From NCBI RefSeq assembly GCF_032027425.1, contig NZ_JAVSJA010000001.1:682001-746000 (forward strand): a stretch of 64,000 bases of DNA, given 5' to 3'. Made by a program: the position numbers and the translations under genes. The notes under the pieces are model-generated. The model was given only the letters and a program-made list of their open reading frames with translations, was not told where the DNA came from and did no database searches. Shown here one piece after another: positions 44,771-53,044 of this stretch (the stretch's first letter is position 1; every line of letters begins with the position of its first letter). This DNA comes from Microcystis wesenbergii NRERC-220. GTDB lineage: Bacteria > Cyanobacteriota > Cyanobacteriia > Cyanobacteriales > Microcystaceae.

Positions 44771-47095
44771 ATGGTCAAACCCATTATCGCCTTAATTGGC
44801 AATCCTAACTGTGGCAAAACTACCCTTTTTAATGCTCTCACAGGGGCCAATCAACGCACCGGCAACTGGCCGGGAGTAACAGTCGATCGCAAAGAGGGAA
44901 GATTTCAAGTTAACGGGGAAGATATCACCCTTGTGGATTTACCCGGAGTCTATTCCCTCGATGTAGAAGAAGGGGAGACAGGAATGGATGAATTAGTCGC
45001 TAGGGACTATCTGCTGTCAGGAGAAGCGGATTTAGTGATTAATATCGTCGATGCTGCCAATTTAGAGCGTAATCTCTACCTTACTACCCAAATCATGGAG
45101 ATGCGTTTACCGATGTTGATTGCCCTGAATATGATGGATGTGGCTAAAACTAGGGGTATTGTGGTTAATCCGCAACTCTTAAGCGCTCGCATGGATGCAA
45201 TTGTCGTGGCGATTAGTGCGGTTAAAGGGGAGGGAATCGGAGAATTAAAGCAAAAAATTGGGGAATTAGTTGGTAATATTAACCATACTGCCGCTTATGT
45301 GGCTTATCCTGCGGTAATTGAGGAAGCTCTTAACGAGATTGTTGCCTACATTAACGACCATAGCAGTAAAAGGATCGTTGAGCCAAGATGGACCGCTTTA
45401 AATCTACTGCAATACGAGGATCGCATCGCCCCAGAATTGCGCTCCCAGGAACTATTAAGCATTATCGTCAAGCATAGACGACAAATACACCAAGTTTTAG
45501 GGGAAGACCTTGATATTTTAATTGCTGATACTCGTTATGGCTTTATTCAACAAGTTACTCAGGGAGCCACTCAACGGACTGGACAAATAAATGATACCAT
45601 GTCTGATCGCCTCGATCGGATTGTTCTCGATCGCTGGTTAGGAATTCCGATATTTTTGGGCGTAATGTACCTAATGTTCTTGTTTACCATCAATGTTAGT
45701 GCTGCCTTTATCGATTTCTTCGATTTAACTGCCCAGACTATCTTTGTCGATGGTTTGTCCCAAGTTTTACAAAAAATCCATACCCCCGGTTGGCTAATTG
45801 CTCTGCTCGCTGATGGAGCGGGGGGAGGTGTGCAAACCGTCGCCACTTTTATCCCCGTAATTGGCTTTATGTTCCTCTTTTTGTCAATTTTAGAGGATTC
45901 CGGCTATATGGCCCGGGCAGCCTTCGTCATGGACCGATTGATGCGTTTGGTGGGATTGCCGGGTAAATCCTTTGTCCCCATGCTAGTGGGATTTGGTTGC
46001 AGTGTACCGGCAATTATGGCCACCAGAACCCTAGAAAATTCTCGCGATCGTTTAATGACGATTATGATGAACCCTTTTATGTCCTGTGGGGCCAGATTAC
46101 CTGTTTATGCCCTATTTGCGGCGGCTTTTTTCCCCATAGGTGGTCAAAATATCGTTTTTGGTCTTTATATCTTAGGAATTCTCGCCGCTATTTTGACGGG
46201 ATTAGTGATGAAAAAAACCCTACTCAAGGGAGAAGTCAGTCACTTTATTATGGAATTGCCTCCCTATCATCTACCGCGTCTGAAAGGGGTTTTAATTCGC
46301 ACTTGGGAACGTCTGCAAGCGTTTTTATGGAAAGCTGGACGAGTTATCGTTTTAATGGTGATGATTTTGGGACTACTCAACTCCCTCAGTTTTGATGGTT
46401 CTTTTGGTAATCAAGACAGCGAGCGCTCGGTTTTAAGTGCTACCAGTAAAGCTGTAACTCCTATTTTCTCACCCATGGGACTAGAACCGGAAAATTGGCC
46501 GGCAACAGTGGGAATTTTTACGGGAGTTTTTGCCAAAGAAGCAATGGTAGGGACATTAAACTCGATTTACAGCCAACTAGCAGGGGAAGATAACCCGAAT
46601 AAGGGGGCAGCGGCGGAAAAATTCGACTTTTGGCGGCAAATTCACCGAGCTATTGCCACTATTCCCGCCAATTTAGCGCAATTACCCAATCAATTACTTG
46701 ATCCCTTGGGTTTAAATATTGGTGATCTGCAAGATCAAAAAACGGCTGCCGAGAAGCAAGAAGTAGATTTAGGAATCTTTGGCGCAATGGTGAAAAGATT
46801 TGATGGTCAAGCGGGTGCTTTTGCCTATCTCTTGTTTGTTCTGCTCTATTTTCCCTGTGTTTCGGCCACATCGGCAGTATATCGCGAAACTAATGCCGGT
46901 TGGACTGCTTTTATTGCCTTCTGGACCACAGGAATGGCCTATATTGTTGCCACTTCCTTCTATCAAATCGCTACTTTTTCTCGACATCCGGGATTTTCTC
47001 TCTTTTGGATAGTCTTGATGGGTTTAACCGTAGTCGGGGTTTTATTCACCTTAAAAAATCTCCGTCCCCGAAAAATCAACCGTCCGGCAATTTAA
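44771..47095 (+). CDS. feoB: ferrous iron transporter FeoB
   Basis: 774 residues. The N-terminal G domain has GNPNCGKTT (10-18), DLPGVYSL and ALNMMD. The membrane part begins near residue 285 and has two gate-like repeats (VPMLVGFGCSVPAIMATRTL and GIFTGVFAKEAMVGTL), with CVSATSAVYRETN near the end. It imports Fe2+ across the inner membrane, coupled to nucleotide hydrolysis. Full length with no breaks. The final residues (TLKNLRPRKINRPAI) are basic. Confidence 0.97.
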   Translation: MVKPIIALIGNPNCGKTTLFNALTGANQRTGNWPGVTVDRKEGRFQVNGEDITLVDLPGVYSLDVEEGETGMDELVARDYLLSGEADLVINIVDAANLERNLYLTTQIMEMRLPMLIALNMMDVAKTRGIVVNPQLLSARMDAIVVAISAVKGEGIGELKQKIGELVGNINHTAAYVAYPAVIEEALNEIVAYINDHSSKRIVEPRWTALNLLQYEDRIAPELRSQELLSIIVKHRRQIHQVLGEDLDILIADTRYGFIQQVTQGATQRTGQINDTMSDRLDRIVLDRWLGIPIFLGVMYLMFLFTINVSAAFIDFFDLTAQTIFVDGLSQVLQKIHTPGWLIALLADGAGGGVQTVATFIPVIGFMFLFLSILEDSGYMARAAFVMDRLMRLVGLPGKSFVPMLVGFGCSVPAIMATRTLENSRDRLMTIMMNPFMSCGARLPVYALFAAAFFPIGGQNIVFGLYILGILAAILTGLVMKKTLLKGEVSHFIMELPPYHLPRLKGVLIRTWERLQAFLWKAGRVIVLMVMILGLLNSLSFDGSFGNQDSERSVLSATSKAVTPIFSPMGLEPENWPATVGIFTGVFAKEAMVGTLNSIYSQLAGEDNPNKGAAAEKFDFWRQIHRAIATIPANLAQLPNQLLDPLGLNIGDLQDQKTAAEKQEVDLGIFGAMVKRFDGQAGAFAYLLFVLLYFPCVSATSAVYRETNAGWTAFIAFWTTGMAYIVATSFYQIATFSRHPGFSLFWIVLMGLTVVGVLFTLKNLRPRKINRPAI

Positions 47096-47101
47096 AAGTA
47101 G

Positions 47102-47163
47102 GGTGGGTTAGGCGACAAAAAGCTAGGCAACTAACAAATTATTTAGATTCGCCGTAACCCACC
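47102..47163. repeat. inverted repeat between feoB and feoC
   Basis: GGTGGGTTAGGCG faces CGCCGTAACCCACC across 35 bp. This GTGGGTTA-type repeat is common in Microcystis spacers. It may lower read-through into feoC. Confidence 0.5.
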
Positions 47164-47204
47164 GCAATCAAGCAACTTTTCTCGATTTTTTTCGCTTATA
47201 AACC

Positions 47205-47444
47205 ATGATTTTAACCGATATACAGGCTTATCTTGCCAAAAATCAGAAAGCATCTCTGGCTGACTTATCTACACACTTTCGGATGTCGGCGGATGCCTTA
47301 AGTCCTATGCTCGATCGCTTGCTGAAAAAAGGGCGAATTCGCCTGATTTCCCTAGAAAAATGCGGAGGATGCAGCCGTTGTTCCCCAGAATCTATGGCTT
47401 TTTACGAATGGATTGAGGGCAATTCCACAGGGACAAACAGATAA
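47205..47444 (+). CDS. feoC: FeoC-like winged-helix protein
   Basis: 79 residues. Winged-helix layout (DIQAYLAKNQKASLADLSTH, then DRLLKKGRIRLI) with a Cys cluster EKCGGCSRCSPES, as in FeoC proteins that may bind an iron-sulfur cluster or metal and control FeoB stability or expression. Third gene of the Feo operon. Confidence 0.85.
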   Translation: MILTDIQAYLAKNQKASLADLSTHFRMSADALSPMLDRLLKKGRIRLISLEKCGGCSRCSPESMAFYEWIEGNSTGTNR

Positions 47445-47494
47445 AAGTTTAGTACTACAGAAGTGATCTAACTATTAAGATAACTGCTGTATTA

Positions 47495-47657
47495 AGTAGC
47501 TGGTTATAATTAAATTAAAAATGGATTTTAGGTTCGATCCCCCCTGCCTCCTAGGGTTGATTCATAGTAGGGTTGATTCATGAATCAACCCTACCCTGCC
47601 CCCTTAATCCCCCCTTGATAAGGGGGGAGATCTGATAATTTTTAACGCCTACCTACT
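47495..47657. mobile_element. MITE family B copy 2
   Basis: AGTAGCTGGTTATAATT to TTAACGCCTACCTACT with TA on both sides. Contains CCCCCCTTGATAAGGGGG and a palindrome (47567-47594) preceded by its half copy (47552-47565). Confidence 0.8.
47567..47594. repeat. 28-bp palindrome, GTAGGGTTGATTCA type
   Basis: Identical in sequence to those at 10551 and 31052, again inside another repeat. Confidence 0.8.
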
Positions 47658-47785
47658 TACCAGTCGCTTTCAACGGGGATAGTTAATTTCTGGCGAAGAA
47701 CCAAAGTCACTCAACCGCAGAACCTCAAGGTTGTATAATCTTTAAGAGTTATTAAGCTTTGTATCAGTTTGCCCAGCAGCATTTA

Positions 47786-48769
47786 ATGAATATACTTTTG
47801 CTGACATCATCTTTAGGTTTACTCCTAGCGATCGCTATCGTCGTCTATTTTGTTTCCTCTCGCAAGTACCAATCGTCGGACTCGGTGGCCAACTCCTACG
47901 ACCAATGGACCGAAGACGGGATTTTAGAATATTATTGGGGGGAACACATCCATTTAGGTCACTACGGTTCCCCACCAGAAAAAAAAGACTTTTTACAGGC
48001 AAAAGCCGACTTTGTGGCGGAAATGGTCTCTTGGGGAGGTTTGGATAAACTACCCGCCGGTGCAACTCTCCTCGATGTCGGTTGTGGTATTGGTGGCAGC
48101 AGTCGCATTCTGGCCCGCGACTACGGATTTGCCGTTACCGGTGTCACCATTAGTCCCAAACAAGTGGCACGGGCCAAAGAACTAACACCCCCAGATGTAA
48201 ATGCTCGCTTTTTGGTCGATGATGCCATGGCCCTTTCTTTTCCCGACGAGAGTTTTGATGTGGTCTGGTCAATCGAAGCCGGTCCCCATATGCCGGACAA
48301 AGCCGTTTTTGCTCAGGAATTACTGCGAGTTCTTAAGCCGGGGGGAGTCCTGGTGGTAGCAGACTGGAATCAGCGAGATGACCGTCAAAAACCGCTTAAT
48401 TTCTGGGAAAGTCCTGTAATGCGCCAACTTTTGGATCAGTGGTCCCACCCCGCTTTTGCCAGTATCGAAGGTTTTGCCGAACAGTTAGCGGCCACAGGAT
48501 TGGTAGATGGGGAAGTGGTGACTGCTGACTGGACAAAAGCCACTCTACCCTCTTGGATTGATACCATTTGGCAGGGGGTGATTCGTCCCCAAGGTTGGTG
48601 GCAATTTGGTCTAACTGGGTTGCTTAAATCCGTCCGAGAAGTGCCGACAATTCTGCTGATGCGTTTGGCCTTTGGCACGGGTTTATGTCGTTTTGGGATG
48701 TTCCGCGCTGTTCGCGCTCAATCCCATCTGCAAGCAAGTCAGCAAGAGTCTCTTACCTCAGTTATCTAG
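47786..48769 (+). CDS. MPBQ/MSBQ methyltransferase (plastoquinone and tocopherol)
   Basis: 327 residues from ATG 47786; a TTG 27 bp earlier is less likely because relatives begin with the membrane helix ILLLTSSLGLLLAIAIVVYF. Strongly resembles Synechocystis Sll0418: SSDSVANSYDQWTEDGILEY, motif I LLDVGCGIGGSS, VWSIEAGPHMPDKAVFAQEL. It methylates 2-methyl-6-phytyl- and solanesyl-benzoquinol in tocopherol and plastoquinone synthesis, at the membrane. The stop TAG (48767-48769) lies inside the left end of a family B repeat, so the last residues may be altered. Confidence 0.92.
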   Translation: MNILLLTSSLGLLLAIAIVVYFVSSRKYQSSDSVANSYDQWTEDGILEYYWGEHIHLGHYGSPPEKKDFLQAKADFVAEMVSWGGLDKLPAGATLLDVGCGIGGSSRILARDYGFAVTGVTISPKQVARAKELTPPDVNARFLVDDAMALSFPDESFDVVWSIEAGPHMPDKAVFAQELLRVLKPGGVLVVADWNQRDDRQKPLNFWESPVMRQLLDQWSHPAFASIEGFAEQLAATGLVDGEVVTADWTKATLPSWIDTIWQGVIRPQGWWQFGLTGLLKSVREVPTILLMRLAFGTGLCRFGMFRAVRAQSHLQASQQESLTSVI

Positions 48770-48867
48770 CTGGTTATAATTAAATTGAAGATAAATCCCC
48801 CCTTGATCCCCCCTTAATCCCCCCTTGATAAGGGGGGTGTCTGATAATTTTTAACGCCTACCTACTT
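48766..48867. mobile_element. MITE family B copy 3
   Basis: CTAGCTGGTTATAATTAAAT to TTAACGCCTACCTACTT. Short form with the CCCCCCTTGAT tract but no palindrome. Starts within the stop codon of the methyltransferase. Confidence 0.7.
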
Positions 48868-49083
48868 AGGGTCTGCTGAAAAAGTTTGTTGGTGGGGGCA
48901 GGGTGTGGGGTGTGGGGTGTGGGGTGTAGGGTTTTACCGATTTTGAGGTAGTCAGTTACCTAATTTTCAGGGAAAAAGTACCTGAATTTTACCCCCGATC
49001 CCTCCAATGGTCAGCACTTTTTGCGGGGAAAAAAGTCTAAAACCCTTATCCAACAAGGTTTTTAGATTTATTCAGCAAGCCCT
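48868..49083. mobile_element. MITE family D copy 2
   Basis: AGGGTCTGCTGAAAAAGT to TTTATTCAGCAAGCCCT, inverted relative to 164-411. ACTT flanks both ends (48864-48867, 49084-49087). The left ACTT is the very end of family B copy 3. Contains GGTGTGG heptamers. Confidence 0.75.
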
Positions 49084-49123
49084 ACTTAAATTAATCTTGA
49101 ATATTTAATTAATCTTTCATGGA

Positions 49124-49822
49124 TTAATAAGGTACGGTTCTAAACTCCACGCAATTATTACTAGGATTATAGAGAGTGTAAACTGCTTTATTTAATTCTT
49201 TACCAACGCTACCAACCCCAATTAAACGCTTATCTTGAATCGTCAAAGTTTGACTTGGTTGCCGTTTATCTAAAGTAGTAACAGTGCTAGTTAAATTAGC
49301 GGACTGTAAAGAATAATCAAAAACTTGTCCTGCACGACCACAAAATAGATTATTAACTCCCACCCGTTGCAGTCGATCTAAAATTTGCCATGGGGGAGTA
49401 TCGGGGGTTAATTCTTCACTAACACTGACACTACTGCCATGAATTAATAAACAATCCAACTCGACAAAACCAAAATCGAGATTTCGTAACCATTGCACCG
49501 TTTCTAAAGAAACTGCGTCCCAGAGTTGTTTAGTGCTATCAATTCCATGTTTATGGATTAATTCCGTCGGTTCTCCTGTTGCTCCTAAACTGTGTAAAAT
49601 TAGACATTGTTCTTCCCACCATCCCCGACAAACCTGCGGATATAAGTTATTTTTAGTGGGATAACGTATTTGTTCTACTAGCATTTCACTATCGGGATTA
49701 ACACCGATAAAATCTCCTAAAATATATAAATTTTCTACAGTAACTGACCGTTGCTGAATATCTTCCAAGACCGCTTGATAGGCTGGTAAATTGCCTTGAA
49801 TACCGCTTAAAATTGCCCACAT
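49124..49822 (-). CDS. degenerate calcineurin-like phosphoesterase, second paralogue
   Basis: 232 residues from the ATG at 49822; an upstream GTG is possible. It is clearly a paralogue of the preceding gene (AILSGIQGNLPAYQAVLEDI versus AVLSCIHGNMPAFNAVLRDL). The family's metal-binding DxH is replaced by GxQ (LSGIQGN). GDFIG is kept, and the GNHD motif is replaced by RGWWEE. It probably lacks normal metal-dependent phosphatase activity, perhaps acting as a binding or regulatory partner. Last gene of the operon. Confidence 0.65.
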   Translation of the reverse strand: MWAILSGIQGNLPAYQAVLEDIQQRSVTVENLYILGDFIGVNPDSEMLVEQIRYPTKNNLYPQVCRGWWEEQCLILHSLGATGEPTELIHKHGIDSTKQLWDAVSLETVQWLRNLDFGFVELDCLLIHGSSVSVSEELTPDTPPWQILDRLQRVGVNNLFCGRAGQVFDYSLQSANLTSTVTTLDKRQPSQTLTIQDKRLIGVGSVGKELNKAVYTLYNPSNNCVEFRTVPY

Positions 49823-49843
49823 AATTTCTTGATTTATCACAAA

Positions 49844-50653
49844 TTAACGTTCGCAAACATGAGTCGGATCATCGGCTTTTTCCGCATATTCTAGACCCTT
49901 AGCCAATCGCCAAGCGAAAATAGGAGGTAAACCCGATGCTAAAATAGCCTGACAGGTTTCCTGATAGTTATAGGCCACTTCTCGCAGTTGTACCGCTGCC
50001 GTTTCTCGATCGTAAATCACATAGGTGGCATTTGGACGACCGTGACGCGGTTCTCCCACCGATCCCACGTTGATGATACGTTTAACCGGTGTGGTAAATT
50101 GCCGCGACTGTTCCCCATCGGGTTGATACACTTTTATTTGCAAGCTTCCCGCGTCGAGAGTGCGAATGTAGGGGATATGGGTATGTCCACAGAATAAAAC
50201 CTCTGTATCTACCGATAAAACCCGTTCTAAAGCCGTAAAAGCGTCCATTTCGGCTAAAAGGTACTCATGGTTACTTTGGGGACTACCATGAACAAAACAG
50301 AGGTGATCTAGCTTAAAAATTTCGGGCAGTTTTGACAAATAATTACGGTTTTCTGGGGTGATTATTTGATTTGTCCACTCGTGAGCTAATCTCCCGCGTT
50401 TTTCTGCTAAAAGCGACGGATAACTGCACTCACAGGCATTTAATCCCTCAACGATATCCTCATCCCAACACCCTTGTACCGTGGTAATCCCCAGTTGACG
50501 GATTTTTTCCACCACTTGGTTAGGATGGGGTCCATACCCAACTAAATCCCCTAAACAGTAGATTTCTTGACAACCCTGTTGGTCTAAATCTCGCAAAACA
50601 GCATTAAAAGCGGGCATATTGCCATGAATACAGGATAAAACGGCTATTTTCAT
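49844..50653 (-). CDS. calcineurin-like phosphoesterase (YfcE/MPP type)
   Basis: 269 residues. LSCIHGNMPAFNAVL, IYCLGDLVGYGPHPNQVV, FVHGSPQSNHEYL, LFCGHTHIPYI and NVGSVGEPRHGRP are metallophosphoesterase motifs. The first Asp of the usual DxH is Cys here and GNxD is GCWDED, so metal use may differ. The start overlaps the upstream gene's stop in TGATG. Substrate unknown. Its position behind a Zur-type operator suggests a role in zinc shortage. Confidence 0.75.
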   Translation of the reverse strand: MKIAVLSCIHGNMPAFNAVLRDLDQQGCQEIYCLGDLVGYGPHPNQVVEKIRQLGITTVQGCWDEDIVEGLNACECSYPSLLAEKRGRLAHEWTNQIITPENRNYLSKLPEIFKLDHLCFVHGSPQSNHEYLLAEMDAFTALERVLSVDTEVLFCGHTHIPYIRTLDAGSLQIKVYQPDGEQSRQFTTPVKRIINVGSVGEPRHGRPNATYVIYDRETAAVQLREVAYNYQETCQAILASGLPPIFAWRLAKGLEYAEKADDPTHVCER

Positions 50654-51432
50654 CAGATTAACTCCATTTCTGGCTCTAAAGATTCTTGAAATTGTTGTTG
50701 ATAATAAAAAAGTGCCTCATCGGACAGACAACAATCACTCAGGGTATCGGCAATTGTCGGTTTATCGAGATTGCGACCGACGATTTCAATCCCACTAAAG
50801 CGATTCGGTCTCCCATCGAGATTTAAGGGGAAATTTAAGCTTTGAAAGTCTTTTTCTGGCCATTCATCCATAAATTCCCCATAAATACACTGACCGTCGA
50901 TGATATCGAAGATACTTTTGACCCGCAGCACTTCCCCATAGGCCCCTTGGGTTAATTCTGTCCAAAAGGTGGTTAAACTGGAAAAATCGAGGATTTCTCC
51001 CGTTAAAACGGCTCTATAAATCTGTATTTCTCGTTTTTTTAACCATTGATCACCTTTTATTGTTGTTTTGACGGGACTGATGACCATTTCATCGACGGGA
51101 ACTTGTCCTTCGGGGATTTCTTCGTCTGGAGACGTAATCGCTACCCGATGACAATTGAGGGGTTTTAGAAAGCTTTCGAGGGATTGCCTGTCTAAATGCC
51201 ATGGTACTTCCATATAGATCGTGTTTTCCATGGATAAACTGCTCAAAAGGTCTTCTTCTTCCCTAGAAATAGAGGACAACTGGGGAAACTCACTCTGTAA
51301 AGTGAGGTGATCAATGGGAAAAGTTTCCGTCTGGGGACTAAAATATAGACTTGGCTGCTTGCTTTGGGCGATTTGTTGGCGAATCCAATGGGTTTTTCCC
51401 GCAGCTATACCCCCCGTCACCACGATAATCAT
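50653..51432 (-). CDS. CobW-related P-loop protein behind a Zur-type operator
   Basis: 259 residues. Walker A TGGIAAGKT (6-14) starts a shortened P-loop domain. The C-terminal part FSGIEIVGRNLDKPTI resembles the CobW C-terminal domain. The CxCC metal motif of COG0523 GTPases is absent. The gene opens a three-gene operon and has a palindromic AATGATAATCATT (51455-51467) just before its ATG. It is probably a metal-insertion or zinc-sparing factor. The degenerate G motifs make nucleotide type uncertain. Confidence 0.68.
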   Translation of the reverse strand: MIIVVTGGIAAGKTHWIRQQIAQSKQPSLYFSPQTETFPIDHLTLQSEFPQLSSISREEEDLLSSLSMENTIYMEVPWHLDRQSLESFLKPLNCHRVAITSPDEEIPEGQVPVDEMVISPVKTTIKGDQWLKKREIQIYRAVLTGEILDFSSLTTFWTELTQGAYGEVLRVKSIFDIIDGQCIYGEFMDEWPEKDFQSLNFPLNLDGRPNRFSGIEIVGRNLDKPTIADTLSDCCLSDEALFYYQQQFQESLEPEMELI

Positions 51433-51454
51433 TTTGCTCCTTCTTTATTGTGGT

Positions 51455-51467
51455 AATGATAATCATT
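51455..51467. promoter_or_regulatory. Zur/Fur-type operator
   Basis: AATGATAATCATT is a perfect palindrome around one central base, 22 bp upstream of the CobW-like gene's ATG. It matches the core of Fur-family operators. The downstream CobW-like gene favours Zur over Fur. Confidence 0.7.
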
Positions 51468-51565
51468 CTAGCATAAGTGAGATTGGGGCAAGTAATCTTC
51501 CTTAACCAATCCTCTAGACTTAGCAAGGTTATTTTGGGAAAAATTGGCGGTTTCTTGCGGTATTA

Positions 51566-51690
51566 AGCTAAGACGCATTTAAAGCACTTATTCTTAAGAT
51601 TAGCCGAATCTCCCCCAATCCCTTTACTGTTGCCTCTTGCAAGAGTGCCTCTTGCCTCGTCTCAACAAGCAATTTAAATGCTTAACAGCT
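51566..51690. mobile_element. MITE family F
   Basis: AGCTAAGACGCATTTAAA faces TTTAAATGCTTAACAGCT with TA on both sides. The core has GCCTCTTGCAAGAG-type sequence shared with the MITE at 37439. Its right end and TA supply the stop codon of the neighbouring 72-residue frame. Confidence 0.7.
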
Positions 51691-51908
51691 TAATCATGGT
51701 TATGGCTCTTTTCTCTAGGATACCATTGGCTTTGTCCATCGGGTAAATCAACTAAGGTAATTCCCCTCGTTTTTAATTGTTCCCTTAATCGATCGCCGCT
51801 TCCGTAAAGTGCAAGGGTTTGCGATAATGAGCTTGGAGAACAAAGAGATGTAAACCATTGGATCGAGGGTTCGTTAAATTTTAAAGTTTTTATCCATAAA
51901 TTATTCAT
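51690..51908 (-). CDS. small protein overlapping the CobW gene
   Basis: 72 residues, MNNLWIKTLKFNEPSIQWFT to SQWYPREKSHNHD. Its ATG overlaps the CobW stop (ATGA), so it is co-translated. The stop codon lies in the end of MITE F, so the original protein may have been longer. I do not recognise it. The His/Asp end could bind metal, or be an accident of the insertion. Confidence 0.5.
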   Translation of the reverse strand: MNNLWIKTLKFNEPSIQWFTSLCSPSSLSQTLALYGSGDRLREQLKTRGITLVDLPDGQSQWYPREKSHNHD

Positions 51909-52930
51909 AGTTTGTGCTTTTTAATTTTTTGAGAACTAGCCAAGCATTCGTTTAGTTGTGTCAAGATTTCCTCTTTATTTAAATTTCTGCCGATAAAAAC
52001 TAACTGATTATTAGGAGATGTATCCCATTCTACCGCTTGCAGATCGTAACGAGGGCCGCTCAATTGAAAAATATGTTTTAAATCGCTTTGTTGAAACCAG
52101 AGAATCCCTTTTGCTCGAAAAACATTTATCGGCATTTTTTCCGTGAGAAAAGGTTCAAATTTATCTAGATTAAATGGTTTATCGCTAACAAAGGAGACAA
52201 AATTAAAGTCTTCAGGAGATTGATTATCACTGGAGATTGGGCGATTTTTTTGAAAGTCTCTCAACTGGACTTTATACAATTCTTCTTTAGTTAAACCTAG
52301 GTCTAACAATAAACCCAAAGGAACCTGACCATAACTACTTTTTAGGAGTCTTATACCCTCTTTTTCTCGACGAATAAACTTTTCTAAATCATCTAATTTC
52401 TTGGGACTGACTCGATCTATTTTATTGAGAATTACCACGTCACCATAACGAATTTGACTAAGGGCAATATTACTATCAAAATGATCGGCAGTAAAGTTTT
52501 CAGAATCCACGAGGGTAATAATAGAATCTAAGCGAGTCAGATATTTTAATTCCGTGGCTAGGAAAGTGAGGATAATTGGCAAAGGATCTGCTAATCCTGT
52601 GGTTTCAATAATTAGATAGTCCACGGGTATTTCTTTTTCTAAGACCTGATAGACTGTCTCAATTAAACTATCATTAATCGTACAACAAATACAGCCATTA
52701 CTCAATTCTACCATATCTTCATCGATGGAGACAAGCAATTGAGAATCAATATTAATATCCCCAAACTCATTGACTAACACGGCAACTTTTAACCCTTCTT
52801 TATTGTCAAGAATATGATTTAGTAAGGTGGTTTTTCCACTCCCTAAAAAACCAGTAATAATCGTCACAGGCATTCCCGATTTAGGCAAGCAAGGGAGGGA
52901 ATCGGAGAGAGGAATTATCAAAGAACTCAT
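51905..52930 (-). CDS. COG0523 GTPase (CobW/ZNG1 family)
   Basis: 341 residues. Walker A GFLGSGKTT (27-35), metal motif NGCICC (C80, C82, C83), LIIETTGLADP and base-recognition NKID, then the CobW C-terminal domain (NQLVFIGRNLNKEEIL). Family members deliver zinc or cobalt to client proteins, and Zur-controlled versions work in zinc shortage. It follows thrS by 114 bp on the same strand without its own visible operator, so it likely shares the thrS Zur-type site. The client protein is unknown. Confidence 0.85.
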   Translation of the reverse strand: MSSLIIPLSDSLPCLPKSGMPVTIITGFLGSGKTTLLNHILDNKEGLKVAVLVNEFGDINIDSQLLVSIDEDMVELSNGCICCTINDSLIETVYQVLEKEIPVDYLIIETTGLADPLPIILTFLATELKYLTRLDSIITLVDSENFTADHFDSNIALSQIRYGDVVILNKIDRVSPKKLDDLEKFIRREKEGIRLLKSSYGQVPLGLLLDLGLTKEELYKVQLRDFQKNRPISSDNQSPEDFNFVSFVSDKPFNLDKFEPFLTEKMPINVFRAKGILWFQQSDLKHIFQLSGPRYDLQAVEWDTSPNNQLVFIGRNLNKEEILTQLNECLASSQKIKKHKL

Positions 52931-53044
52931 GGCAGCTAACCCACTTGTAAGTTAATTAATTGACAGAAAATAGGCTTTTCTCAACCCTGTTAAATTCGCC
53001 TGGAAGGGATCGATATCCCCTATTTGCCGGTTTATACAAAAGTT

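Noticed and set aside
47520-47545. A tRNA-like GGTTCGATCCC string.
   Set aside because: No acceptor, D or anticodon stems surround it; it lies in a family B repeat. I found no tRNA or rRNA gene in the window.
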